Origin: CAZVJA01 sp964626885
Lineage (GTDB): Bacteria; Planctomycetota; Planctomycetia; Planctomycetales; Planctomycetaceae
Direction: 5' to 3'
DNA length: 15,791 bases
Assembly (NCBI GenBank): GCA_964626885.1
Contig: CAZVJA010000115.1
Location: 1-15,791 of the forward strand
The notes below the pieces were generated by a model. It did no database searches. It was not told the origin of the DNA and saw nothing but the letters and a program-made list of their open reading frames with translations. Below are positions 7,827 through 15,791 of the stretch, one piece after another. The position numbers and the translations under genes were made by a program. The first letter of the stretch is position 1. Each line of letters starts with the position of its first letter.

Positions 7827-10112
7827 TCATGGTGCGCTGATCAGCTTGTGGTAGCGCCCCATCCAATAGGGGAGCAGCCAGAAAACACTGGTCGACTCAG
7901 TGTTTCCGCCGTCTCCTCTCTGGACGTCATAAACATTGCGGTCCCAGCGGAAAATCCCTCGCTCACTGGGAGGCAGAAGACGATCGGTCTGCACCCGCCC
8001 CTCGACTGGTTTCTCCACGAGTTTCAAATCCTCGCGATTCTGGTTGGAAACGGTCCACTCAATCATGTCGAGCGGCACATCCCGCAACAGCGCTGCACAC
8101 GCATCCGGAAGATATTCCCCTCCCCCTCCGAGAGAAGCATACACAAACGCGTAGAGGGGGCTCCCGTCATGGCGAATCTGGTCGAACCAGTTATTCAAGC
8201 TCTGCAAATAGAGTTTCCGGCGGGCGGGGTCGTTCTCGTACTTCAACAGCGCCGGATACGAAATGGCCAGCAACTGATGTCCGATATAGGTGAAATAATC
8301 GCGCCCGGGCTGCATCGGTGTCATGATATTCTTCGCGTAGCCATGCTTCGTCAGCAGCTTTTCAATCTCGCGATCGTACTTTGCGTCGCCGGTGACGTGC
8401 TTCGCCACGGTCAGATAAGACAGAATCTCGACGGAATTCCCGCCGCGCTCCAACCACCAGTTCGGGTCGTCGTTGAGTTTTTCCGGCGACCAGACACCCC
8501 AACGGGTCGCCTTGCCGTCGATGTCACGCAGGACGAATCCGCCGTCAATGATGTAATCCATCACGCGTCCCACGTGCTTCGCGACGCGCTTTTTCTCTTT
8601 CTCATCGGCAGCAAGATCGAAATAGACACCGTACGCGAAGAAGTGGCCGCTCATTTCATCGGAACTTGTGTCCCCTTTCCACAGCCACTTGCCGTTGGCG
8701 CTCATTCGCCAGCGCTTCTCCATTTTCTTCCAACGCGCTTCGCGCGCCAGGTTGTCCGCCACTTCCTGATCGGTATAGGTACGGTTCTTATCCGCCATCG
8801 AACTCCAATCCGAAGGGATCACCGTCCGTGAGACGAATCCCGGCGTATCCGTCACCGTTTGCAGATATTCCATCGCGGCATATGCCTCCGCGGCGTTCTT
8901 CCGCGCGTCCTCCGCACCGGTCGCCGCGTAGCGGTACGATTCCGCCGCCAGATACAACCCGGTGAACAGACCGTCGTTGTCGGTGTCCATCGGCTTGAAT
9001 TCCGAGAGATTGCCGGGCTTGGGGAGCACACAGCTTTCGGTCAGCCCCGGTGGTCGAACGTGCCGTGCGCGAACCTGCTTGACAAACCCATCTGCTTTCT
9101 CCGCCAGCGTCATATTGCGACGTCGAAGAATGCTGAGACCCTCTTTTGTCGCGATCCAGGCGGTGCCGCCATCGGTGAAGGTGACATCGCGGATTTCGTC
9201 GTTCGGCACCCAACGAAGACTGTGACGCAATGACCACCCCTTGCCGTCATAACGGGCAACGCCCAATGCAGTGCCGACCCACAACGTTCCCTCAGCGTCA
9301 AAGCGAAGTGAGCGGACATCGGTCGACGGCAATCCTTCCTGCCCGGTGATGGTCCGTTCCCGCTTCCCCCCGCGATAAACGTCAATCCCGCCCCGCGAAC
9401 CGATCCACAAGCGGCCGTCCGGTCCGACGGCGAGTGCACTCAGGTTGCGGCTCAAAATTTCGTCCGGACGCGCGAGATACGTGACCTTCTCACCCGACTT
9501 GCGGTACAAACCGTTCCATGCAGCGACATACAGGTCGCTGTCAACGCCCGCCAGGTCAAGAATCGTCGTCGCCCAGGGTCCGGAAACGTGATGCCACTTG
9601 CCGGCAACCCGTTCATCGACCCCCTTGTCGTTCGCCGTGACGATCTTGCCGTCCCACGCCAAAATGGCCGTGATTGGCCCCGGAGGTCCCTGTTCCCGCT
9701 CGACACGTCCGTTGATGAGTTTGTAGACCCCATCCCAGGCACCGATCCAGAGCACGCCGTCTTTCGCGGTCGCGAAGTCGTATACCGGCCCGTTGATCTT
9801 TTCGCCGGGAGCATTGACAAACTTCCCCGACGCCACATCGAACACTCCCGCGGCCGTTCCGGCCCAAACGTGCCCCTGTTTATCGGCGGCCACGGCGCGG
9901 ACATCGTTTTCCATTGGTGGCGGCGGCGTCTTCGGATTTCCCTTCTCGTCCTTCTCGACGACAGGCTCAACTCGGACGAACGGGTCGCGGTATTCCTGCC
10001 GGAACGGCGTATCGACGATCGGCTCCGCAGCCGAAGAAACCTGAGCAAACAAGTTCATTGCGAAAATCGAAACAATCGCAAACCAATGGAACGTGCGGAC
10101 AATGGGTGTCAC
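7827..10112 (-). CDS. Exported regulator-propeller / alpha-alpha toroid fusion protein
   Basis: A 761-residue protein. A Sec signal peptide (1-29) ends near SSA/AEP. Residues 70-330 hold about seven repeats of the two-component-regulator propeller type (near 70, 109, 146, 184, 224, 265 and 307), with lines such as GHVWAGTAAGVFD, GVLWIGAWDGVYK, GRLWIGSRGGIDVY and GTLWVGTALGVARY; together they make one seven-bladed propeller. Residues about 335-761 are mostly helical, with DTDNDGLFTGLYLAAESYRYAATG (376-399) and later FFAYGVYFDL and WWLERGGNS, resembling the alpha/alpha (six-hairpin) toroid of glycosidases and lyases. No transmembrane segment or kinase domain follows, unlike hybrid two-component sensors. 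A role in extracellular glycan binding or breakdown is inferred. The GTG start at 10112 completes the signal peptide; GAGG lies 10 nt upstream. Confidence 0.75.
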   Translation of the reverse strand: MTPIVRTFHWFAIVSIFAMNLFAQVSSAAEPIVDTPFRQEYRDPFVRVEPVVEKDEKGNPKTPPPPMENDVRAVAADKQGHVWAGTAAGVFDVASGKFVNAPGEKINGPVYDFATAKDGVLWIGAWDGVYKLINGRVEREQGPPGPITAILAWDGKIVTANDKGVDERVAGKWHHVSGPWATTILDLAGVDSDLYVAAWNGLYRKSGEKVTYLARPDEILSRNLSALAVGPDGRLWIGSRGGIDVYRGGKRERTITGQEGLPSTDVRSLRFDAEGTLWVGTALGVARYDGKGWSLRHSLRWVPNDEIRDVTFTDGGTAWIATKEGLSILRRRNMTLAEKADGFVKQVRARHVRPPGLTESCVLPKPGNLSEFKPMDTDNDGLFTGLYLAAESYRYAATGAEDARKNAAEAYAAMEYLQTVTDTPGFVSRTVIPSDWSSMADKNRTYTDQEVADNLAREARWKKMEKRWRMSANGKWLWKGDTSSDEMSGHFFAYGVYFDLAADEKEKKRVAKHVGRVMDYIIDGGFVLRDIDGKATRWGVWSPEKLNDDPNWWLERGGNSVEILSYLTVAKHVTGDAKYDREIEKLLTKHGYAKNIMTPMQPGRDYFTYIGHQLLAISYPALLKYENDPARRKLYLQSLNNWFDQIRHDGSPLYAFVYASLGGGGEYLPDACAALLRDVPLDMIEWTVSNQNREDLKLVEKPVEGRVQTDRLLPPSERGIFRWDRNVYDVQRGDGGNTESTSVFWLLPYWMGRYHKLISAP

Positions 10113-10327
10113 GGATCATGCGCCTCAAAACTGGGAGTCCGCCACAACGACAAGCAGCGGAACTCAATGATCGAAAGGCCTTCACTCTGGCCAGAAACTA
10201 CCGGAATCCCCATCATGACTGCTTGGCTGGGGAAACGCCACAAACCCGCCTGCAATAACGGGTCATCTGTACCGATGTGCGGTTCGCGTACGAGGGCGTA
10301 CTGTATCTCGGCAGTTGCCGCACAGGC

Positions 10328-11149
10328 TCAGACGAAGAAATCGGGAATCAGATCGGCTCCGGGCGTGATCGCATAGGAATCGAGATTCGTGACTCCCTCC
10401 GACCGGAGGACCTCTTCGTCGATGAAAAAGTTCCCGGTGCAACCGCGGCTCTCGCGGACGAGAATGGCATGGGCCGCATCCGCCATGATCTCCGGCTTTC
10501 GGCAACGCTTGACCGCCTCTTCCCCCCCCAGGAGATTCATCACAGCCGCCGTCGCGATCGCAGTGCGGGGCCACAGCGCATTCACTGCCACGCCTCGGTC
10601 GCGGAATTCGGCCGACATCCCCAGCACGCACATGCTCATGCCGAATTTTGACATCGTGTAGGCCACGTGGTTCTTAAACCACTTCGCTTCCATATTCAGC
10701 GGCGGCGACAGATTGAGAATGTGCGGGTTTGCCGCCTTCAGCAAATGCGGCAGGCAAAGCCGGCTGGTGAGATACGTGCCGCGCACATTCACGCCGTGCA
10801 TCAGGTCGTACCGCTTCATCTCGGTTTCGAGCGTACCGGTGAGCTGAATCGCGCTGGCATTGTTCACGAGGATGTCGATCCCCCCGAACTTGGCGACCGC
10901 CTGATCAACCGCGGCCTGCACCTGTTCCTCAAAGCGGATATCGGCGGCACACGCCAACCCTTTACCTCCCGCCTGCTCAATTTCTTCCACGGCCGAATAG
11001 ATCGTTCCGGGGAGCTTGGGATGCGCTTCGGTTGTTTTGCTGGCGACGACAATGTTGGCGCCGTCGCGCGCGGCACGCAGGGCGATGGCCTTGCCGATTC
11101 CCCGGCTGGCTCCCGTGATGAACAGCGTCTTCCCGCGAAGTGTCGTCAT
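10328..11149 (-). CDS. Short-chain dehydrogenase/reductase, HSDL2-like
   Basis: A 273-residue classical SDR with no signal peptide. The cofactor motif TGASRGIG is at 12-19, NNAS (the NNAG position) at 96-99, Asn121 in NVRGTY, Ser148 in NLSPPLN, and the catalytic pair Tyr164/Lys168 in YTMSK. The stretch NLSPPLNMEAKWFKN...AYTMSKFGMSMCVLGMS and VAVNALWPRTAIAT closely resembles hydroxysteroid dehydrogenase-like protein 2 (HSDL2). The sterol-carrier domain found at the C-terminus of animal HSDL2 is absent. It is an NAD(P)-dependent oxidoreductase, probably on a lipid-like or acyl substrate, but that is inference. The start at 11149 gives the usual SDR N-terminus, with a weak GGA upstream. An in-frame ATG at 11209 would overlap the upstream gene by 14 bp. 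It is 46 bp after the VCBS gene and may be co-transcribed. Confidence 0.9.
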   Translation of the reverse strand: MTTLRGKTLFITGASRGIGKAIALRAARDGANIVVASKTTEAHPKLPGTIYSAVEEIEQAGGKGLACAADIRFEEQVQAAVDQAVAKFGGIDILVNNASAIQLTGTLETEMKRYDLMHGVNVRGTYLTSRLCLPHLLKAANPHILNLSPPLNMEAKWFKNHVAYTMSKFGMSMCVLGMSAEFRDRGVAVNALWPRTAIATAAVMNLLGGEEAVKRCRKPEIMADAAHAILVRESRGCTGNFFIDEEVLRSEGVTNLDSYAITPGADLIPDFFV

Positions 11150-11195
11150 GGTTTTTCCGTCGCTTGGGTCTGGCAATGTTTCATACGCTCGGGCG

Positions 11196-13580
11196 TTACT
11201 TGCCTTCATCCTGAGGCAGCACGAGCACGCGATCGTGCGTGAGCAGGATCAAATCCGTCCGGCCGTCGTTCGTCACGTCGGCCGCCGCCGATTCGCGAGG
11301 CTCGGTTCCGGAACGTTCGCTATCCTGGAAGCTCTTTTCCTCGAACAGTTTGAAGTGCATGGCGTGACGCAGTCCTTTTTCGGCTGTCGAATCCAGGATT
11401 TCGACGAAGTGTGACTGCGTGTCAATCACCGCGAAGTCAATTCGTGCATCACCGTTGAGATCGGCCGCGACAATATCGGCGGGAAAACTTTTCTCAAGCT
11501 TTGTCTCGAAGGATGACAACTCCTGAAGAGTCGGATCGGTCCGGCCGGCATACAACACGCCGAACTTTCCTCGACCGAAGAGGAGCAGATCGAGCCGTCC
11601 GTCGGCGTTCAGATCAGCCACGCGAAGCGATTCGTACGGGAAGGCCCCAATTTCAACCTCGCGCCACGGTCTATGCACGTTCCCTTCCTGGCGCAACACG
11701 CGCAGCTTGCGAATACCGGCGTCAACCATCACGATCTCGCGCCCCGGCTTGTCGTCGAGATCGAGCGCCGCCGCTCCCACGATGCGGGCGTTCGATTCGG
11801 CCGCGTTGTACTGATCGAGGACGCGCCATTGCTGCTTGTCATCCAGTTGCAGATTCCGCGTGAAATTCCCCTGCGCCGCCAGCACGAGAGGTTTTTCGGC
11901 CCGCTCAATGAAGATCGCCCCCGGCGAGACCTCTCCGAGTTGAATCCCCCCCTGCGCTGAGACGGGAATCGGAACCCCATCGCTGTTGGTGGAATACAAC
12001 AGCGGGGGGCGATCGCTCCCCAAGAAGATCAGAAAGTCCGATCGTCCGTCGCCGTTCGCATCGAGTTGCGCGATCCGCGTCGGCGTGGCCGAGTCGCCGA
12101 GCGACAGGTTGCCGACCTTCCCCGATCCGAACAGATACGGCTTCCACTGTCCGTTTTCGTCCCGCACAAGCGCTCGGAGATCGTAACGTGACGAACGCCC
12201 TTCGCGTTTTCGTGAGATATAGATGATTTCGGGTCGCGCATCGCTGTTGAGATCCGCCGCTTCCAGGGCAATCGGCTCGTCAACGATGGGCAGAGTCTCC
12301 GGAAATGACAGCCGCCCCGCCACGAGCCGACTGATGCCGACCGCTTTCTCCTGCGGACTCAGCACGAGGAGTTCGTCCCGTTTATCGCCGTCGAAATCAG
12401 CGAGTCGCGCCTGCGACGTCCCAGCCAGTCCTGGAAAGGTATTGCCGAGGTCGAGTCCTTGTTCACCCCGCTGCCGAAAGAGAATCAACTGAGCCGCTTC
12501 GGGATCAGTCACGACGACATCAACCACTCCGTCGCCGTCAAGATCGCCCGTAGCCAGATCCCGCTCGCGGTTCTGTTCCTGATGGCCGAATCCGTATTGA
12601 ATCAGCCGCCCGGCAAGCTCCCCCGCGCGCGACGCCGGCCGTCCCAGCTTCAATACCTTGACGCGGCCGGTGCGAGAATCGATTGTGACCATCTCGCTCC
12701 CCGGCTTGCCGTCGATTTCCGAAAGAGTGATCGCGCGCGGCCGATCGAGTTCGAATTGCAGTTCCGGTCCGAGCCGTCCTTCCTGATCTTGCAGTCGTGC
12801 ACAAAGGGCTCGCTCCTGGTCATCCCCGGCTACATAGCAGAGGTCCTTGCGTCCGTCACCGTCGAGGTCCGCGATTTGCGCCAGCCCCAGCTTGTCGGAC
12901 GTATTCATCAGGCCGGATGGCGCCCCAAGGGTCTTGTCGGCCTGTTGAAGGATGATATAGGTCTGATATTTCCCAAGCACCACGATGTCATCCAGGCCAT
13001 CCCCGTTCACATCGCCGGCCGCCATGTTCCACGGCGCGGGAGGGACATCGGACAAACGCAAATTGATAAGGTCATTCCACTCTCCCTTTTCCGGCTGATA
13101 CCGGACAACAAGCCTGTCCGGAACGCCGAAATACACGACGTCGGTCCGTCCGTCGCCGTTGAAATCACCAGTCGTCATCGAAGAAATCTGTTTATCGACC
13201 GGAATTTTGCGATGCTCGAACCGCCAGTCGTTCGCAACTTCGTTGATGTTGTGTTCGCCGCCGCTCGTCGCACTCGCTGTCGCCTCGCTCTTTTCTTTGC
13301 GCTGCTGCAGTATGTCGAGCCGGCTGTGGCTGTTATCGACGAGAATCAGATCGATCAGTCCGTCGTGATTGAAGTCCCCCGTCAACAGATTCGCCGAGCG
13401 CTGCTCCAGCTTATAAACCTCCACCCCTTTGAAACCGTAATACTCCGCGAGCTTGTTCTCCGCAGGGTTGGTCGGAGAGTCGGCGGCGAATGATCGTGCG
13501 GCGGGCGCCAGGAAGAAGCCCGCAACGAGTGAACTCAAACCGAGGAGAACAAGACGCCGGCGAAGATGAGAATCCGTCAT
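11196..13580 (-). CDS. Exported VCBS/FG-GAP repeat protein
   Basis: A 794-residue protein. A signal peptide with an RRR n-region (7-9) and hydrophobic core (10-25) ends near SFA/AD (30-34). The remainder carries 13 recognisable FG-GAP/VCBS-type units, each built on a D-x-D/N-x-D-G-like calcium loop followed by a short strand. They lie near residues 68, 138, 189, 237, 288, 345, 394, 442, 505, 606, 655, 706 and 767; examples are GDFNGDGRTDVVYFG, GDLDGDGVVDVVVTD and ADLNADGRLDLLLFG. This predicts two integrin-type seven-bladed propellers (or nearly so), stabilised by calcium and outside the cytoplasm. No enzymatic domain or anchor is seen; the function is unknown, probably binding or adhesion. 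No clear Shine-Dalgarno precedes ATG 13580, but the signal peptide supports it. The SDR gene follows closely. Confidence 0.9.
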   Translation of the reverse strand: MTDSHLRRRLVLLGLSSLVAGFFLAPAARSFAADSPTNPAENKLAEYYGFKGVEVYKLEQRSANLLTGDFNHDGLIDLILVDNSHSRLDILQQRKEKSEATASATSGGEHNINEVANDWRFEHRKIPVDKQISSMTTGDFNGDGRTDVVYFGVPDRLVVRYQPEKGEWNDLINLRLSDVPPAPWNMAAGDVNGDGLDDIVVLGKYQTYIILQQADKTLGAPSGLMNTSDKLGLAQIADLDGDGRKDLCYVAGDDQERALCARLQDQEGRLGPELQFELDRPRAITLSEIDGKPGSEMVTIDSRTGRVKVLKLGRPASRAGELAGRLIQYGFGHQEQNRERDLATGDLDGDGVVDVVVTDPEAAQLILFRQRGEQGLDLGNTFPGLAGTSQARLADFDGDKRDELLVLSPQEKAVGISRLVAGRLSFPETLPIVDEPIALEAADLNSDARPEIIYISRKREGRSSRYDLRALVRDENGQWKPYLFGSGKVGNLSLGDSATPTRIAQLDANGDGRSDFLIFLGSDRPPLLYSTNSDGVPIPVSAQGGIQLGEVSPGAIFIERAEKPLVLAAQGNFTRNLQLDDKQQWRVLDQYNAAESNARIVGAAALDLDDKPGREIVMVDAGIRKLRVLRQEGNVHRPWREVEIGAFPYESLRVADLNADGRLDLLLFGRGKFGVLYAGRTDPTLQELSSFETKLEKSFPADIVAADLNGDARIDFAVIDTQSHFVEILDSTAEKGLRHAMHFKLFEEKSFQDSERSGTEPRESAAADVTNDGRTDLILLTHDRVLVLPQDEGK

Positions 13581-13747
13581 GAGTCAACTTTCGCGCTGGA
13601 AGCCTGATATCGACCGCAGCCCAATTTCTTGGACGACGCGGAACCACATCCCTTTCGTGATTCAGTCCACCGGGCAAACTCCGGCAATCGTCGGCGGAAA
13701 TCCTCCCGCAGGCCACCCAGTTTATGCCGGGAAGAGCCGTGCGTCCA

Positions 13748-14980
13748 TCATGGAACCGGCTGATCGAGCAACCAGTTCTCCAGGCTGATCTGCTTGATGT
13801 ACGGGGCGCGAAGCAGCGCCGCCTGGGACGAGAGCGCGCGTGTCAGCCAACCGCGATTGCGAATGATTCGCGAAACAGCGCGCAGTCCCATGCTGGAAAA
13901 CGATCTTCCTTCCATTTGCGAGGCAACGTCGATTGCCAGCCGGGTGAACGTCGCCGGCAAAAGATTCGGTTCCGGACCGACGTGCACGATGACCTCGACA
14001 CCCGCCGCAAGCGTCTTTTCGATAACGTCCCACACGCGCTGCGGATGATCGACCCAGCGGCGCATCAGGTGCCGGCTGTTGAAGTCGTTGTAATCAGCTT
14101 CACCCGTCACGCACGAAATGATCGGGGGCTTGGGAGCCGTGAACCCACCTTTTGCACGTTCCAGCATCACGGCCGCACGCGTCGGAACACCGCGTTGCCA
14201 GACAATCGGCGTATGCACCGGGGGCCAGCGGTTCGGATTCTTCCGAAGGTGGACCGATTTCGGCAGCACATCGTGCATGATTTCCTTGAACCGATCGACG
14301 GTGCTTCCTTGACCGAGCAGCAACATGGTATTCGGCGAGAGAATGCTCGACACGCCGATCGTCCCCTTCCCCTCGGCGGTGATCCGCACGCACAGTCGGT
14401 CGACGTCGTCCCAGTTTACGCCCCCCCGGCGAGAGAACAGAACACCCAGCGAGACATCGGTACCGAGCATCGCGGTGTCATGTGCGAGGATCAGAATCGG
14501 CTCCAGAGCCGCTTCGATCTCAAACACGCCGCAGGCGATCAACGCGCCAACCTCTCCCAAGCTGTACCCAAAGGCCAACAGCGCCTCGGCGAGATCGATT
14601 CCAAAGAACTGCCGCAACAATTCGATGTGCGCCTGCTCGACGGCGACGATCAGCGCGAGATCCTGCGGATAGCTGCGGAGCGTCGACTTCGCCTGTCGTT
14701 CAACCCGCTCAATGAGGTTGACCTCGCTCTTCGTCGCTTCGGAACAAATTTCCGCGGCTCGCACCAAGTGCTTGCGGACGATTGGCCCGTAAGCCCGATG
14801 CGCCAGCAATTCGGCGGTCCGCCCCAGATTGGTGACGTTATAGCCGCGAAAAGCGAATGCCGAAACGGGCAGCCGTCGTTTGAGATCCTCGGCGTTCTTC
14901 AGCTCCTCGACGGGCGGAAGTTCGTCCGTGATCTTGGCGCGCGTTTCCGTGCGCGGCTCCTCGTTGCCGTCATTCTTCAT
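13748..14980 (-). CDS. FabD-like acyltransferase with altered active site
   Basis: A 410-residue cytoplasmic protein with the fold of malonyl-CoA:ACP transacylase. The nucleophile elbow GYSLGE (138-143, Ser140) and the histidine segment PPVHTP (253-258, His256) are intact. SILSPNTMLLLG (212-223) matches NSPGQVVIAG of FabD, and GVEVIVHVGPEPNLL (327-341) matches the C-terminal GxExxxEVGPG. Two features are missing: the N-terminal GQGSQ loop is replaced by AFRGYNVTN (43-51... F44, G46 retained), and the Arg that binds the malonyl carboxylate (Arg117 in E. coli FabD) falls on AHD (166-168). A different, uncharged acyl group is therefore likely. It is about 100 residues longer than FabD, with extra segments at both ends. 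Its ATG overlaps the upstream acyl-CoA synthetase stop by 11 bp, so the two are probably translated together. Confidence 0.85.
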   Translation of the reverse strand: MKNDGNEEPRTETRAKITDELPPVEELKNAEDLKRRLPVSAFAFRGYNVTNLGRTAELLAHRAYGPIVRKHLVRAAEICSEATKSEVNLIERVERQAKSTLRSYPQDLALIVAVEQAHIELLRQFFGIDLAEALLAFGYSLGEVGALIACGVFEIEAALEPILILAHDTAMLGTDVSLGVLFSRRGGVNWDDVDRLCVRITAEGKGTIGVSSILSPNTMLLLGQGSTVDRFKEIMHDVLPKSVHLRKNPNRWPPVHTPIVWQRGVPTRAAVMLERAKGGFTAPKPPIISCVTGEADYNDFNSRHLMRRWVDHPQRVWDVIEKTLAAGVEVIVHVGPEPNLLPATFTRLAIDVASQMEGRSFSSMGLRAVSRIIRNRGWLTRALSSQAALLRAPYIKQISLENWLLDQPVP

Positions 14981-15791
14981 AAAGGGCGGCCAGTTGCGAC
15001 TCGTACTTACCGATCAGGTGCCGTCGGCGCACCTTCAGGGTAGCGGTCAATTCGTCGTCGGCCAACTGAAACGGGCGGTCCAGAACCAAAAACTTTTTTA
15101 CGCGCTCCGGCTGGCTGACGTTCTGCATGACTCCCTTCACCCTTTCGTCAAGAAACGCGTGAATCGCCGGCGCCGTGATGAACCCGTCCTGCGAATCCAG
15201 TTTGCAGCCCAATTCACGAGCCTTCTGTTGCAGATGCTCGAAGTTCGGGACGATCAATGCCGAGACGAACCGCCGGCCGTCACCATAGACCACTGCCTGG
15301 TCGATGTAGATGTCGCTGATGAGGAGCCGTTCCAGTTCGCTGGGAGCGATGTTCTTTCCCGCCGATGTGACGAACAAATCCTTCTTGCGGTCGGTGATGT
15401 AGAGGTAGCCTTCTTCGTCAATCCTGCCGACGTCCCCGGTATGAAACCAGCCATTCTGAATCGCTTCGCCGGTCGCCTCGGGGTTGCGCCAGTAGCCTTT
15501 CATCACCTGCGGGCCGCGCGTGAGAATCTCGCCGTCATCAGCGATTTTTACCTCGACTCCAGTGATCGGGAGGCCGACGCTGCCGATGCGGCAATTCTCC
15601 GGAGTGTTGAAAGTGAGGACCGGCGAGGTCTCGGTCAATCCATACCCTTCGAGCAGCGGAATGTCCGCCTCAAAAAATCCCTGACAAATGTGTTTCGGCA
15701 GCGGTGCTCCCCCCGACGAAAGCTGCCGCAACCTCGGGCCAAAAATCTTCCACAACCTTGCCTTCCGCTCGTCGGCGGGAAGGTGCTCCAC
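14970..15791 (-). CDS. Long-chain acyl-CoA synthetase (AMP-binding), N-terminal part outside window
   Basis: The C-terminal 273 residues are visible; the GTG at the edge is an internal codon and not the start. Core motifs of adenylate-forming enzymes appear in order: SSGGAPLP (25-32), EGYGLTETSP (48-57), GEILTRGPQVMKGYW (87-101), FHTGDVG (116-122), the hinge DRKKDLFVTSAGKNIAPSELE (134-154), and the C-terminal catalytic lysine in LKVRRRHL (Lys253). The LTETSP and DRKKDLFVTSAGKNIAP forms resemble FadD15-type long-chain fatty acid ligases. It activates a fatty acid to acyl-AMP and then to acyl-CoA (or possibly acyl-ACP). Its stop codon lies inside the start of the FabD-like gene, giving an 11-bp overlap. 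The two proteins may therefore act in sequence, the synthetase making the thioester that the transferase uses; this is inference. Confidence 0.93.
   Translation of the reverse strand: MEHLPADERKARLWKIFGPRLRQLSSGGAPLPKHICQGFFEADIPLLEGYGLTETSPVLTFNTPENCRIGSVGLPITGVEVKIADDGEILTRGPQVMKGYWRNPEATGEAIQNGWFHTGDVGRIDEEGYLYITDRKKDLFVTSAGKNIAPSELERLLISDIYIDQAVVYGDGRRFVSALIVPNFEHLQQKARELGCKLDSQDGFITAPAIHAFLDERVKGVMQNVSQPERVKKFLVLDRPFQLADDELTATLKVRRRHLIGKYESQLAALYEE

Noticed and set aside
7698..8831. 377-codon plus-strand open frame overlapping the DUF1573 and propeller genes
   Set aside because: It overlaps two well-supported genes in other frames and shows no recognisable domain.
7827..10112. Propeller protein as a hybrid two-component sensor
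   Set aside because: There is no transmembrane segment, histidine kinase, receiver or helix-turn-helix region after the propeller.
10244..10263. ACCCG/CGGGT hairpin after the SDR gene as a terminator
   Set aside because: It has only five base pairs and three T residues after it, so it is too weak to call.
12459..13493. 344-codon plus-strand open frame opposite the VCBS gene
   Set aside because: It arises from the reverse complement of repeated Asp/Gly codons of the calcium loops; no independent evidence supports it.
13724..15043. 439-codon plus-strand open frame across the FabD-like gene
   Set aside because: It is antisense to two genes with clear motifs, is low-complexity and Arg/Asp-rich, and ends inside the synthetase gene.

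Overview
The window looks like a chromosomal segment of a planctomycete (Planctomycetota, probably Planctomycetales). This is inferred from gene content and not from a marker gene. It carries a Tat-exported Gfo/Idh/MocA oxidoreductase with the TRRDFL signal typical of that phylum, an exported DUF1573 protein, a short ECF-type sigma factor, and exported proteins with VCBS/FG-GAP and regulator-propeller repeats. The DNA is uniformly GC-rich, and I see no mobile element, CRISPR array, rRNA or tRNA.

Layout. The left part (1-3246) reads leftward: the N-terminal part of an exported alpha/beta-hydrolase that runs off the left edge, an M32 (Taq-type) metallocarboxypeptidase, and an ECF sigma factor. 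At about 3250-3376 transcription diverges. To the right come a LarA-fold (DUF2088) protein whose known catalytic and cofactor residues appear to be replaced, the Gfo/Idh/MocA oxidoreductase, which has a clear intrinsic terminator, and the DUF1573 protein. These rightward genes meet a leftward run (15791 down to 7827) with only 13 bp between the convergent stop codons.

The leftward run, in transcription order, is: a long-chain acyl-CoA synthetase cut by the right edge; a FabD-like acyltransferase overlapping it by 11 bp; an exported 13-repeat VCBS protein; an HSDL2-like short-chain dehydrogenase; and an exported fusion of a seven-bladed regulator-type propeller to what looks like an alpha/alpha-toroid domain. 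The synthetase and acyltransferase are almost certainly one translationally coupled unit. The dehydrogenase could share a lipid role, but that is inference.

The observations most worth following are the FabD-like protein, which keeps Ser/His but lacks the GQGSQ motif and the malonyl-binding Arg; the LarA homologue with all four key residues replaced; and the propeller/toroid fusion without a kinase domain. Two intergenic regions longer than 300 bp (613-948 and 4607-4945) hold only short repeats and hairpins. All family assignments come from motif reading; no database search was possible.
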